NCBI GenBank assembly: GCA_016782225.1
Contig: JADDOW010000074.1
Location: 1 to 64,000, forward strand
Origin: Nitrososphaeraceae archaeon
Lineage (GTDB): Archaea; Thermoproteota; Nitrososphaeria; Nitrososphaerales; Nitrososphaeraceae
Direction of reading: 5' to 3'
Length of the DNA: 64,000 nucleotides
In this document: positions 1 through 10,414 of the stretch, piece after piece
Position numbering within the stretch: the first letter of the stretch is position 1
Layout: every line of letters starts with the position of its first letter
Made by a program: the position numbers and the translations under genes
Notes under the pieces: generated by a model
Seen by the model: only the letters and a program-made list of their open reading frames with translations
The model's database searches: none
What the model was told of the DNA's origin: nothing

Positions 1-1160
1 CGTTAAGTTAACAGTGCCTGTTTTTCTATGTCTGAATTTCATCTTAAATTTCTATTGGTAGTCATAGTTGACATTATGTGATTAATATGCTGCCATTGAA
101 TTATGTGTTGCATATCCTGTCGATGTATATATGTGTTAATTGATTTAGGTGAAACTTTTTCGGATATACTAAAAAAGGAGTGTGTTTTATCGGTGTATTA
201 TTATGAGTAACATAATTGTATTTTCGCATATTCGTTTAATTTGATATCTAGTTTATGGTAATAGTGAACATATCTTAATTAGATAATGGGTTTATATCTA
301 ATCTTGATTCTTGTAAAAAAAATATCAATCAATATTTGGGAAATAATAATAATAAATTGCTTTAGTTTTTTTTATATGTTACTGTTTAAAAGATTTAAAT
401 CACTTTTTGATATTGAAATACGATGCAGGATTGTTGAATATGCCTATAAATTAAAGATGTAATACCAAAGCAAAAGAAACAATATCTAAACATTAAAAAT
501 ATCCATGATATAATTTTATAATCGAAATTGGAGTTGTGATCTTGACAGTCTATGGCGTCATAAAAACCTGAATATTTGTGTAAGAAACTGCAATATGGTA
601 AAACATAATTTTATCGGTACTTTCATTGAAAAAATCAATCATATAATTTTTATAATGCATGGAGGCATATAATAAATATATGAAAAAATTCATAGAGACG
701 TTTGATAAAAGAAAGGGATCATCTAATCCGGAAAATGGCACGAGAAGGATACAAAGAGAGACAGACGGAGTAAATCATCTTCAAATATTTTATAATGGTA
801 GTTGGAGACATGATATAAAATGTAAATTAAAGACCAATAAGGACTGTACAATTGAAATATAGGCTTTTATCGTTTCAAAAAATGCCCCCAAAGGCATACG
901 ATTTAAAAAAACTGAGAATAATAACAAATTATGCTTTAGGCATTATATCTTAACAATAAAAAAAATCTGTATTGACCTATTTTATCTATATGGTGATAAA
1001 ATTGAATTTTTAATCATTAAGTACATTTAAAGTTATGTTATAGTCGACTTGGCTTGTGCCACATGATTTATGGTTTTATTAAAAAAATGGCTATGGCATA
1101 AATATTATTAAAAAAGAGAATATTGTATGGGCGCATATTGGTTTTGTATGATTCGTCTCT

Positions 1161-1343
1161 GTGTTTTTGATAGGAGAACTTATATGGTGTCTCTTAATTT
1201 ATAGGAATACGAAAAAAACGATTTATGGAAAGTGCCCAAATTGTAGGACGAAAGGGCAACTGGATGTAATATCTAGTAATCCTGGAAAAGAAAAATTCAA
1301 ATGTAACTCATGTTACCATAAGTTTGGTATGTCTGATCTATAA
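1161..1343 (+). CDS. small protein with N-terminal hydrophobic segment and zinc-ribbon-like CPNC...CNSC motif
   Basis: ORF track; GKCPNCRTKG...FKCNSCYHKF, two CxxC pairs. Confidence 0.45.
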   Translation: MFLIGELIWCLLIYRNTKKTIYGKCPNCRTKGQLDVISSNPGKEKFKCNSCYHKFGMSDL

Positions 1344-2031
1344 CTTATTTTTTTAGTGTTGGTTTTATTTATGTATTTTTAAAATGAGTTATCTTACGAA
1401 TGTAAAAAGTTTACTGTAACATAATATATGCCAGATGTATGTTGTCATGTAGATAATTTAATATTTTGAATGAAAAAATTTAATTTTTTTTTGTTTTTGT
1501 GACTGCAAATTGTTAAATGAAACTATAATTGTTTGATAATGTAATATATTTTGAGTTACCTATTTTGGTATTTTATGGTGGATTGGTTGTCTAATACTTT
1601 ATAAAATGCTTTACTTTCCAATTATGTCTTAATTTTATATACAATCTTTATTGTTGCTATTGATCATATGCAAAAAACCACGTAATCATTAATGAGCCTC
1701 TAAAAGAATGTATATTTTAAGCCGATTAATGGTTAATTTCCTTATTTGTAACAATCCCTATTTTCAAAGATATCTTTTCCTTTTATCGGGACACATGCCA
1801 CAGATATTGTTAGGTTTGATACTTTGATCATCATATGACATGGTGTATTCTTTTTCTTCTTTTTGCAATATTGTATTTTTAGGTGATTGTTTTTTTTAAT
1901 TTGCCTGTCTTTTTAATACGCCTCTTAGAGAAATGTATGACTAGAGTATATTTTATTTATTATGGCAATGAATTAAATTATTTGAGTAGTTGTTGATTTG
2001 ATATAAAACAGACAGTAAAATTTAAAATGCT

Positions 2032-2325
2032 ATGGTTTCAATACTACATATGGCTGCTACTTTTTTAGTTTTCTATAGATTTAAAACAATGACTCCTGAA
2101 GAAACAAAGAAAGCAAATGAACAATGGAAGGATATTAAAAAAAGTCTACCCCCTGGAATAGAACTAATGGGTGAGTACAACCACGCATGGGGGACAGAAT
2201 ATAATGGGTTTTTACTTTTTGAAGCCGATAGTAGTGATGATTTTATGGATTGGTGGTCCAAATTTAAAGATGGTATCAGATGGTATGTAGATCATACGCA
2301 TACAATTACAGCAAGAAGAAAATGA
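2032..2325 (+). CDS. DUF3303-like small protein
   Basis: ORF track; pattern FYRFKTMTPEETKKANEQWK...LMGEYNHAWGTEYNGFLLFEADSSDDFMDWWSKF. Confidence 0.5.
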   Translation: MVSILHMAATFLVFYRFKTMTPEETKKANEQWKDIKKSLPPGIELMGEYNHAWGTEYNGFLLFEADSSDDFMDWWSKFKDGIRWYVDHTHTITARRK

Positions 2326-2372
2326 TTTTGGATACTTTTTTTGGTATTTGAAGGCAACAATTTTATTTTATA

Positions 2373-2624
2373 ATGTGTGGGAATAATGTAATGGGATTTA
2401 ATGCCTTTGTTTTGATTAATTGTGGTCTTGGTTCGGAAACAAGGGTACTAGATGAAATTAGGGTTCTGAACTATGTAGAAAAAGTTTATCGAGTATATGG
2501 TGTATATGACATTATAGTCAAAGTTGTCGCAAATGACAAAGAAGATTTACAACGAAAAATTCTGCTGCTAAGAAGAATTGATGAAATTAAATCTACATTG
2601 ACCTTGTTAGAACTAAATAAGTAA
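2373..2624 (+). CDS. Lrp/AsnC ligand-binding (RAM) domain protein, stand-alone
   Basis: AFVLINCGLGSETRVLDEIRVLNYVEKVYRVYGVYDIIVKVVANDKEDLQ; no HTH domain present. Confidence 0.75.
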   Translation: MCGNNVMGFNAFVLINCGLGSETRVLDEIRVLNYVEKVYRVYGVYDIIVKVVANDKEDLQRKILLLRRIDEIKSTLTLLELNK

Positions 2625-2846
2625 ATATCTTAAACATATTTAAATTCTAAATTTGGTCAATTTGTTAATTGCTTTTTGTTTTCTATAAATAATATTATTT
2701 TTATTTGAATCAATTGGACCATTTTTAAATAACTGAATTGATTTGATGCAACCTGTTCCATTGATATAGTGGATAATTTGTTTGATGTGTGTAAAAAAAA
2801 TTTTAAGTTTATTCCAAGGCTGTGATATTATATTTCCTTGATGGTT

Positions 2847-3107
2847 TTAGGGACATCCTTCCATTTTTTGGATATAGTAGCCATTATCCCTGATACTTTT
2901 TTCAACCATAGGCGGGGCTGCCTGGATATGGCAGAATTGACATTCTTCTTGTGTCATTTTTTGTTCTCCTTGGTCAACATTTCGCAAAAATTCTTTGCCA
3001 TACTCTATCGCTTTTTCATGTGGGGTGTTTGCTTCTACAATGACATCAAAATGCATTATTCTGCCATCTTTTTTTGTAACATATGTATCATAAACTGCGC
3101 ATTCCAT
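2847..3107 (-). CDS. DUF2024-like protein
   Basis: MECAVYDTYVTKKDGRIMHFDVIVEANTPHEKAIEYGKEFL with CQFCH motif. Confidence 0.6.
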   Translation of the reverse strand: MECAVYDTYVTKKDGRIMHFDVIVEANTPHEKAIEYGKEFLRNVDQGEQKMTQEECQFCHIQAAPPMVEKSIRDNGYYIQKMEGCP

Positions 3108-3224
3108 AACTTTAGTTGATTGTTATTCTATTTATTTTATTTCATTGATTTATATTTTATGGGATGTTAAAAAGATAAATATGTTTAATCTTGTCATATC
3201 TCTATTAGGGAGATCTTTTCATTA

Positions 3225-4310
3225 TTGATTTTATTTTTTTCCAGTCCTATAGGTCTAGGTCATATTACTAGAGATATGGCGATTATGACTAAACTTGTAC
3301 AATTATATGGTTACAGTAATTTTGGGTTTGTTACAGGGTCTTCAGCATATGAATTTATTTTTAATGTGAATAATTCTGTAAATCATAATAAAATGTTTAT
3401 ATCGAATTTGTATAAACCCCCTAATTTTTCGATAGTAGACGGAAAATTAAACAACGGTTTTCTATGGTTATTGAAATATGTTTATTACTATGCCAATTGC
3501 AAAAAAAAACTAAAGGATTTCTTTTACTCTCATGACTTCCCCCAAATTCTAGGTGATTTGATAATAAGTGATGAGGATTTTGCTATATTATCATTCACTA
3601 AATACCATGGAATAAAAAAAATATTTATCACGGATGTGCTAAACACCAAATTTGGCAAATCTTTTCTATCGTCCAAGTTTGAAAAAATTCTTAATGATTC
3701 AATGCGCAGTTTGATTAGATCCTCTGAATGTGTTATAATTCCGGAGTTGGGTCAAGACAAAGACAATCTTTTTTATGTTGGGCCTATTGTTAGGGAAATT
3801 GGTAATACTAGGGACGAATTGAGAAAAAAATTGTCATTTGACAAGAAAACCGTTTTAGTATCTACTGGAGGAACTCATGCAGGATTGTATCTGTTGAAAA
3901 AAACCATTGAATCGTTTTCTCGTTTAAAGAATAATCATGAATATGATTTAGTTATTTTATCGTCTTATGGTGACGTGTTACCAAAATTAAGTCAAAACTG
4001 TAGATATGTTGGATTTACAGACAATGGCCATGAATACGTTAAAGCGGCAGATTTAGTTATATCCCTCGCAGGAAAATCAACAATTGATGAAAGTGTGGTT
4101 TATGGAACTCCTGGTATATTTATTCCAATAAAAGATCATTTTGAACAGGAACACCGTGCTAATTCTTTGGGATTCAAATACGATGATGTTTTTAGATTGG
4201 CTGGGTTAATGGAGGAAAAACTTTCTAGTACTAGTCATACTGAACCAAAGAAAGTTGAAAACGGTGTTTTAAGGGCTGCTAAACTAGTACATAAAATTTT
4301 AAATTATTAA
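3225..4310 (+). CDS. MurG-like glycosyltransferase (GT28/GT1 type)
   Basis: SSPIGLGHITRD N-term; C-term AADLVISLAGKSTIDESVVYGTPGIFIPIKDHFEQEHRA. Confidence 0.65.
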   Translation: MILFFSSPIGLGHITRDMAIMTKLVQLYGYSNFGFVTGSSAYEFIFNVNNSVNHNKMFISNLYKPPNFSIVDGKLNNGFLWLLKYVYYYANCKKKLKDFFYSHDFPQILGDLIISDEDFAILSFTKYHGIKKIFITDVLNTKFGKSFLSSKFEKILNDSMRSLIRSSECVIIPELGQDKDNLFYVGPIVREIGNTRDELRKKLSFDKKTVLVSTGGTHAGLYLLKKTIESFSRLKNNHEYDLVILSSYGDVLPKLSQNCRYVGFTDNGHEYVKAADLVISLAGKSTIDESVVYGTPGIFIPIKDHFEQEHRANSLGFKYDDVFRLAGLMEEKLSSTSHTEPKKVENGVLRAAKLVHKILNY

Positions 4311-4317
4311 TAACTCG

Positions 4318-5751
4318 ATGATTTATTATTTTATATTGGAACAGCTGATAATAGTAAAATTTGGAGGGTCTGCTTTAGGTATCGATGGTGTAAAAATACC
4401 TATTGTAATCCGCAGGATTAAGGAATTAAAAAGGAATGCCAAGATTGTCTGTGTGTTTTCTGCCCCACTAACGCATTATGAGGGAAGAAATCTATCCATG
4501 ACTGACGTTGCTATTAGGGTATCTAGAAATTATGCTTCACTTAATCCTGTTGATATTGATATTCTTAAAGAAGTTTACCTAAAAATATCTGACAAGTATT
4601 TGCCGTATGACTACAGACAAAAGTTTGCATCCGACTTAGAAAAATTCACTGAGATTGTACTAGTTTCACTTAAACAGGTAGCTGAAAATAGGCGATTTGT
4701 GGACGTCAGTAGGTCAAGGATACTTGCCTACAGTGGTGAAATTGTTATATCTTGCCTAATGAACTATATCTTGAAAAGCAATGATGTTAATTCTGAATCT
4801 GTCTCTGTAGGTGAATGGCCTATTGTTACCGATGACAATTTTGAAGCTGCCAATTTTATGTTGGATGAATCCAAAAAGCATCTAAGCTCTTTGGTTGATT
4901 TATTGGAATGCCATGATGTTTTGTGTATTGGCGGATTTATTGGGAAAACGATTGATGGTTTAGAAACTACGTATGAAAGAGGTGGTTCTGATAGAACAGC
5001 TGCAGATCTAGGCATTTTACTTTCTTCTAGTTATGATGTCCTTATTGATTTTGAAAAAGATAATGCAGTATTAAGTGCGGACCCTCGAATTATTTCAGAT
5101 AATTTGCAATACGTAGAATCTCTTTCATACAATGAGGCTAAACTAGCTGGAATGTTTGGTATGAAAATACTGGACCCTGTAGCTATAAAAGATATTGATG
5201 ATAATAACCTGGATATACCAATTGTAATAACAAATATTTCCGACCCTGGCCGTTTTACAAAAATTAAAAAACAAATATCCTTTGAGGAGATGGAACGTGA
5301 ATCTAAAATTAAAATAGTCACTGGAAAAAGAAACTGCGTTATAGTCCGAATGGAGTCTATTGCCGCATCTCATCTGGTAGCATTATTGGAAAAACAACGA
5401 CAATACCATGATTTTGTAAAATTGTCGCCTTATAGGCAAGATAATTATGAAATCACCAGGTTTTTGTTTTTAGATGCTGATTATGTTAAAAGGCATGAAA
5501 AGGTTTTTCGGTCTTTTTATTCTAAAGCGGAAATGGTGTATGCAAGAGGTGTTGTTACTCTCATAGGTGATTCGATGTGGAAAGTTCCAAAAATTGTATC
5601 TGAAACAAGCAGTATAGTTAGTCAACAAGATATCAACATACTAAACATAGATGCACAAGAGGAAACCTCGAGAATCCTTATAGTTGTTGAAGATAACAGT
5701 GTCGAGGATGTAATAAAATCTATACATTCAAAAGGCACAATTATAAACTAA
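4318..5751 (+). CDS. lysC: aspartate kinase
   Basis: VKFGGSALG start motif, TYERGGSDRTAADLG, C-terminal ACT-like region. Confidence 0.8.
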   Translation: MIYYFILEQLIIVKFGGSALGIDGVKIPIVIRRIKELKRNAKIVCVFSAPLTHYEGRNLSMTDVAIRVSRNYASLNPVDIDILKEVYLKISDKYLPYDYRQKFASDLEKFTEIVLVSLKQVAENRRFVDVSRSRILAYSGEIVISCLMNYILKSNDVNSESVSVGEWPIVTDDNFEAANFMLDESKKHLSSLVDLLECHDVLCIGGFIGKTIDGLETTYERGGSDRTAADLGILLSSSYDVLIDFEKDNAVLSADPRIISDNLQYVESLSYNEAKLAGMFGMKILDPVAIKDIDDNNLDIPIVITNISDPGRFTKIKKQISFEEMERESKIKIVTGKRNCVIVRMESIAASHLVALLEKQRQYHDFVKLSPYRQDNYEITRFLFLDADYVKRHEKVFRSFYSKAEMVYARGVVTLIGDSMWKVPKIVSETSSIVSQQDINILNIDAQEETSRILIVVEDNSVEDVIKSIHSKGTIIN

Positions 5752-5774
5752 TTGAATTTATCTAATGAAAACTA

Positions 5775-6692
5775 ATGTTGGAAAGTAAAAAAATATGGAT
5801 TAACGGGGAGTTGATAGATTATGATGAAGCCAAAGTACATGTATTAACTCATGGATTACATTATGGAACAGGAGTATTTGAGGGAATAAGATCTTACGCT
5901 ACTGATGATGGCGCTGCAATTTTTAGGCTTGATGATCACATAAAAAGATTGTTTAATAGTGGCAAAGCTTACTTTATGAATTTTGGGTGCAGCAAAGATG
6001 AACTTGGACAATCTATAATAGACACTGTAAAAGCCAATAGCGCCGATGAATGCTATATTAGAATAATTGCATTTTATGGCTATGGTAAACTAGGTGTTAA
6101 TCCTTTACCAAACAAGGTTTCTATTGTTATCGCTGTTTTGAATTGGAGTGAGCATATAAAAAAAGAAAACAGGGAAGAAGGGATTACAACTATAGTCTCA
6201 TCTTGGATGAAGTTGGATGCAAGAACAATGCCAACTCATGCTAAAGGTGTTGCAAATTATGCTAATTCTGCATTAGCTAGGATGGAGGCCATAAAGTCGG
6301 GTTGTGATGAGGCATTAATGGTAAATTCCAATGGGTTTGTTGTAGAGGCCAGTGCAGAAAATATCTTTTTGGTAAAAGACGGTGTACTATATACTCCACC
6401 GATTTCTACTGGTGCTTTAGAAGGAATAACCCGTGATACTGTTATTGAAATAACAAAGCAAAATAACATTCCTTTACGGGTGGATAATATGACTAGGGAT
6501 GAATTGTATTATTTTGATGAAGCCTTTTTAACTGGTACTGCATCTGAGATTGTACCAATAGGTAAAATTGATCACCGAATTATTGGTGATGGAAATATAG
6601 GGCCAATAACAAGAAAAATTCAAAATCATTATGGGCAGATCGTAAGAGGTAAATGCAAAATCAATTCTTCTTGGTTGACCTTTGTTACATAA
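5775..6692 (+). CDS. ilvE: branched-chain amino acid aminotransferase
   Basis: KIWINGELIDYDEAKVHVLTHGLHYGTGVFEGIRSY; EASAENIFLVKDG; GTASEIVPI. Confidence 0.9.
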   Translation: MLESKKIWINGELIDYDEAKVHVLTHGLHYGTGVFEGIRSYATDDGAAIFRLDDHIKRLFNSGKAYFMNFGCSKDELGQSIIDTVKANSADECYIRIIAFYGYGKLGVNPLPNKVSIVIAVLNWSEHIKKENREEGITTIVSSWMKLDARTMPTHAKGVANYANSALARMEAIKSGCDEALMVNSNGFVVEASAENIFLVKDGVLYTPPISTGALEGITRDTVIEITKQNNIPLRVDNMTRDELYYFDEAFLTGTASEIVPIGKIDHRIIGDGNIGPITRKIQNHYGQIVRGKCKINSSWLTFVT

Positions 6693-6896
6693 ACAATCAA
6701 TTCCTGAATACAGAAATGATTTTTGATTAATCGAATAACCTTGGATTTTTATTTTTAGTTATGCTGAGAGCAAATCTTGCAAATTATGTGCTATTTGTAT
6801 TATTTTGTTGCGATTGTATCTATTCTGTAACCGATCAAGTTTTTAATAGGTGAGGTATCAAAATAGATATATGCATATATATACTTAACATATGGG

Positions 6897-7889
6897 TTAT
6901 GAAATAGATTTGTATATTTTTGATAAAGATGTTGCATACCTAAAACTCGTATTGAAATGCCCGCCATCATATTGAAGGTATTCGTGTTTTATTCCAAATC
7001 TTTTGCATTTTTCACTAAAAACCTTTGTTCCAATGAATAGATTGAATTCGTCATCTTTTCCACAATCAAAATATAACAAGTCTATGCTTTTTAAATTATT
7101 TTTGAAATTGTCAATCATATTTATAGGGTCTTTGTTTTTCCATTCACGCCATACTTGTTCGTCTATTTCTCCTGTTTTTAGATCAAATGGGAGATTAAGT
7201 CCTGCTCTGGTGCCATTGGTTTTTTTTGGAGAATAATGAGCTGCCATGGATAATATATTTAGAGTGGTGAGATCACTTTTTTCATTTTTATTTTCTTTGT
7301 TCCAAAAATTTGTTAACCATTTATTTGGACCTCCAGCTTTTTTCAGCACCTTAAATGCTAGGGGAAAATCTGGTAAATAACAATACTCAAATGCTGAATC
7401 AAATGAGTGAGCAGCTATTGCTTTAAACATCTTTGGATATTCCATGCCAATTGTAACTGCTCCATATCCACCAGAAGATTTTCCTAACAAACTTTTATTG
7501 GCGATGTTGTATTTGGAGTCTACGAAAGGTATGATTTCCTCAAGGATGTAGTCTTTATAATGGCCAATTGCACTTGAGTTTATGTATTGACTGCCTCCAA
7601 ATTTATTAAAGCAATCCACAACAACAATTATCATTTCACCACATTTGCTTTCGCTAATTAGGTTTTCTAGTGTCTGAAAAATTGTTAAAGAAAAGGGGTT
7701 TTTATTGATGGATGAATAGTTGTTATTTCCAAATGCTGGCAACAAAAAGACTGTTGGATAACCTTTTGAAAAACTCTTTGAATACTTCTCAGGAAGATAA
7801 ATTATTATGTCTCTTATATGTGGGTCCTTTAGCGGATTGTTTTTTAATACCATGCTATGGAATTTATCTATTTTTATTTGCCCTTTCAA
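6897..7889 (-). CDS. alpha/beta hydrolase, putative esterase (esterase D-like)
   Basis: DIIIYLPEKYSKSFSKGYPTVFLLPAFG; nucleophile elbow GKSSGGYGAVTIGMEYP; GGHFNTSFR. Confidence 0.7.
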   Translation of the reverse strand: MKGQIKIDKFHSMVLKNNPLKDPHIRDIIIYLPEKYSKSFSKGYPTVFLLPAFGNNNYSSINKNPFSLTIFQTLENLISESKCGEMIIVVVDCFNKFGGSQYINSSAIGHYKDYILEEIIPFVDSKYNIANKSLLGKSSGGYGAVTIGMEYPKMFKAIAAHSFDSAFEYCYLPDFPLAFKVLKKAGGPNKWLTNFWNKENKNEKSDLTTLNILSMAAHYSPKKTNGTRAGLNLPFDLKTGEIDEQVWREWKNKDPINMIDNFKNNLKSIDLLYFDCGKDDEFNLFIGTKVFSEKCKRFGIKHEYLQYDGGHFNTSFRYATSLSKIYKSIS

Positions 7890-7892
7890 TTT

Positions 7893-8441
7893 TTATCCAT
7901 AACTAGGATATCTGTCCTTAATCTTTTTCTTTAGATTTGTTGCTAATTTTTCTGATATGTTTTTATGATACGGATTATTCTCTATGATGTTTTTATTTGT
8001 AAATAGAAATGGACCATACAGATAATCAATACCTTTTTCTGGGACTGTTGGTTCAAGTGAACCTAAAAATGAATTTAGTTCATTATTTACATAGTCCATA
8101 TCTTTTCTTGCAATCATTTCTTGTTCCTGGGATATTTTTTTAAACAAGTTCATTATCATTGGTGGGTCTATTTTTCTATATCCAAATGGAGCCATATCTT
8201 TATTAAACATTTTTTTCATTTTTGATGATTCTATATCTAATTTTGTTCCCGTAATTATTGGTAGGGGTTTGTATAAAGAATCAATTTTTAACTGCCATGC
8301 TTCATCAGGACTTGTTATAGTGGCATCAAAAAAACCGTCATGAATTGATGTTGTAGAAATTATGAAATTCCAATTCTTTGGATTGACGGTATATTTTTGG
8401 AATATGTTTTTAGCTAAAATTTTATCATCAAGTATTTCCAT
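7893..8441 (-). CDS. hypothetical protein in same-strand cluster with the esterase
   Basis: 182-aa ORF, 3-nt gap to downstream esterase ORF. Confidence 0.6.
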   Translation of the reverse strand: MEILDDKILAKNIFQKYTVNPKNWNFIISTTSIHDGFFDATITSPDEAWQLKIDSLYKPLPIITGTKLDIESSKMKKMFNKDMAPFGYRKIDPPMIMNLFKKISQEQEMIARKDMDYVNNELNSFLGSLEPTVPEKGIDYLYGPFLFTNKNIIENNPYHKNISEKLATNLKKKIKDRYPSYG

Positions 8442-8498
8442 ATCTTATAGTGATAGATAATTTAATAATAGGTTTGCGATTATGGCGTATGTAGATTA

Positions 8499-9233
8499 TC
8501 ATGTGTTGATTAACTTGTCCAGTGTAGTAAACGGTGGATTTTTTCCGGTTAATCTAAAAGATGTTGAATTACCTTTTCTACCGTTCTCTTTAATATACCC
8601 TAATTTTTTAAATATCGCTAAAGATATCTTTCCACGTTGTCTGTTATTTCCACAGGCCTTTCTTTCTTTATCTTGTAAATCTTGCAAAATGAAGTCTCCT
8701 TTTTTTGTTGTTTGGGATAGTTGCTGACAAGCTTTCCATAACTTTGAAATGTTGGAATCATTTTGTCTTAGCGATCCCATGTGTAATATTCGTGAATGTC
8801 TTTGAGTTATTATTTGGGCTGAAAAATCTAAATCGTCTGTTTTCTTGTAATATAGATTGTATATGCTTTTTTTTTGGCGTGGATTTTCTTCTATATTGAA
8901 CCAAAAGTTGTATCCTTCTGGTTCAGCAAAATACTGATTTACGCTCTTGTTTTCTTTATCATTATGTCTCTTATATGTCCAGTTTCTGTTATCATTTAAT
9001 ATTTTCTGAGCATCATTCAATCTTTCATAATTGACAATAAACTTTTTTCTTTTATTAGTTTCTAATTTTAGCAGTATGCCACTGTCCACTAAAATGTTTA
9101 GAGCAATTGTTAGATTATTTTCGTAGTGCCTTCCTGATAGTTTTTTTATCTGATCCTCAAACAATACGTTATGAATTCCCTCTCCAATTAAATTATACAA
9201 TATCCATCTTTTCCATTCAGAAATGGAGGTCAC
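8499..9233 (-). CDS. hypothetical protein, possible N-terminal winged-helix-like region
   Basis: 244-aa ORF; N-term SEWKRWILYNLIGEGIHNVLFEDQIKKLSGRHYENNLTIALNILVDSGILLKLE. Confidence 0.6.
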   Translation of the reverse strand: MTSISEWKRWILYNLIGEGIHNVLFEDQIKKLSGRHYENNLTIALNILVDSGILLKLETNKRKKFIVNYERLNDAQKILNDNRNWTYKRHNDKENKSVNQYFAEPEGYNFWFNIEENPRQKKSIYNLYYKKTDDLDFSAQIITQRHSRILHMGSLRQNDSNISKLWKACQQLSQTTKKGDFILQDLQDKERKACGNNRQRGKISLAIFKKLGYIKENGRKGNSTSFRLTGKNPPFTTLDKLINT

Positions 9234-9271
9234 ACTATTTTATCTACCAAAAAAGATATTCTTGTCAATGT

Positions 9272-9550
9272 TTAGGAGCATTTTATATTCCCAAGATATG
9301 ACAAAAAGGATGTCAAAGAATCGCATTTTTCACTTCCAGTTATTGTTGTATTGCATTCACCCAACTTTATCTCCTCGTCATTTATGCTTGTGCTTTCATT
9401 CTTTATTTTTTGAAATGTGTCATTTCCGTTATCTGCTTTAAAATACAAAATATCTTGAGAGTTGTCATGATGCGTAATGTATGCATTGACAAGAACTGTT
9501 ACTGATGGTAATATGGATACTGAGCCTTTTTTTATTCTATTTGCAGCCAA
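9272..9550 (-). CDS. hypothetical protein (weak; TTG start)
   Basis: 92-aa ORF between same-strand genes; no recognised motif. Confidence 0.3.
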   Translation of the reverse strand: MAANRIKKGSVSILPSVTVLVNAYITHHDNSQDILYFKADNGNDTFQKIKNESTSINDEEIKLGECNTTITGSEKCDSLTSFLSYLGNIKCS

Positions 9551-9640
9551 TCTTTATTTTACTAGTGTATCGTTAGGCATGATGGATTTTAAGTCTATCT
9601 CTTTCTTTTATTTTGAAACAAGTGTAACTTATTTTTCATG

Positions 9641-10381
9641 TCATTTTATCACTGTATCTTTATTGTCTGACGTCAAAAAATCATCTACTTTTGTTTGAAT
9701 TTGTTGAAATACTTGTTCAATATTTTTATTTCCATCTATGTTAATTAAGCTGTATCTTGATCTCATCTTTTCAAATTCTTTTTTTAATGCATATTGATAT
9801 TTTATAAAAGAATCATAAATGTCGTTGGAAATCCCAAGATCTGCTCCTGATTCATAGTAATCCAGAGAGTAGTTTTTTTGAAAAACTCTATGTATCAAAT
9901 TGTGTGAATCAACATCTAAATAAAACACCAGATCTGGTTCTATGGCAAAGCTAAACAAATTATGAAGCCAGTTTTTGTTTATTCCTCTAACAGAACTTCT
10001 TGCTATGAGTGTATAGATATACCTATCAGAAATTACAATAAAACCCGATTTTAGCGCTGGAATGATTTTGTTCTCTAGTTGGTCTGCAAAATCTGCAGCA
10101 TAATAGAGAGCCATGGTTCTTTTTCCCAACAAAAAATTTCTTTTTGCTTCTATGATTCCTTTGGAAATAAGGTCTGATCTTCTCAGCCCTGCATTTATTA
10201 CTGCGTGCCCATCACCTTCAAGTTTTGTTGTTATTTTTTGTATCTGGGTGCTTCTCCCCGAAGCGTCGGGACCCTCTACCACAATAAAAGACCCTTTTAT
10301 TTCTATGTCTTTGAGATATTTTATGCCCGATTTTATAAATTTTATTTTATTTTTCTTTTCAGTTGATTTTTTTAATATCAT
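9641..10381 (-). CDS. thymidylate-kinase-like P-loop protein with atypical Walker A (GPDASGRST)
   Basis: FIVVEGPDASGRSTQIQKI; SDRYIYT; tandem paralogue of the next gene. Confidence 0.75.
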   Translation of the reverse strand: MILKKSTEKKNKIKFIKSGIKYLKDIEIKGSFIVVEGPDASGRSTQIQKITTKLEGDGHAVINAGLRRSDLISKGIIEAKRNFLLGKRTMALYYAADFADQLENKIIPALKSGFIVISDRYIYTLIARSSVRGINKNWLHNLFSFAIEPDLVFYLDVDSHNLIHRVFQKNYSLDYYESGADLGISNDIYDSFIKYQYALKKEFEKMRSRYSLINIDGNKNIEQVFQQIQTKVDDFLTSDNKDTVIK

Positions 10382-10414
10382 TCTGTAATTTCACATCTTT
10401 ATGGTTAACTGTTT

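Noticed and set aside
8482-9441. Plus-strand ORFs 8482..8727, 8705..8899, 9107..9301, 9223..9441
   Set aside because: Antisense shadows of the minus-strand genes
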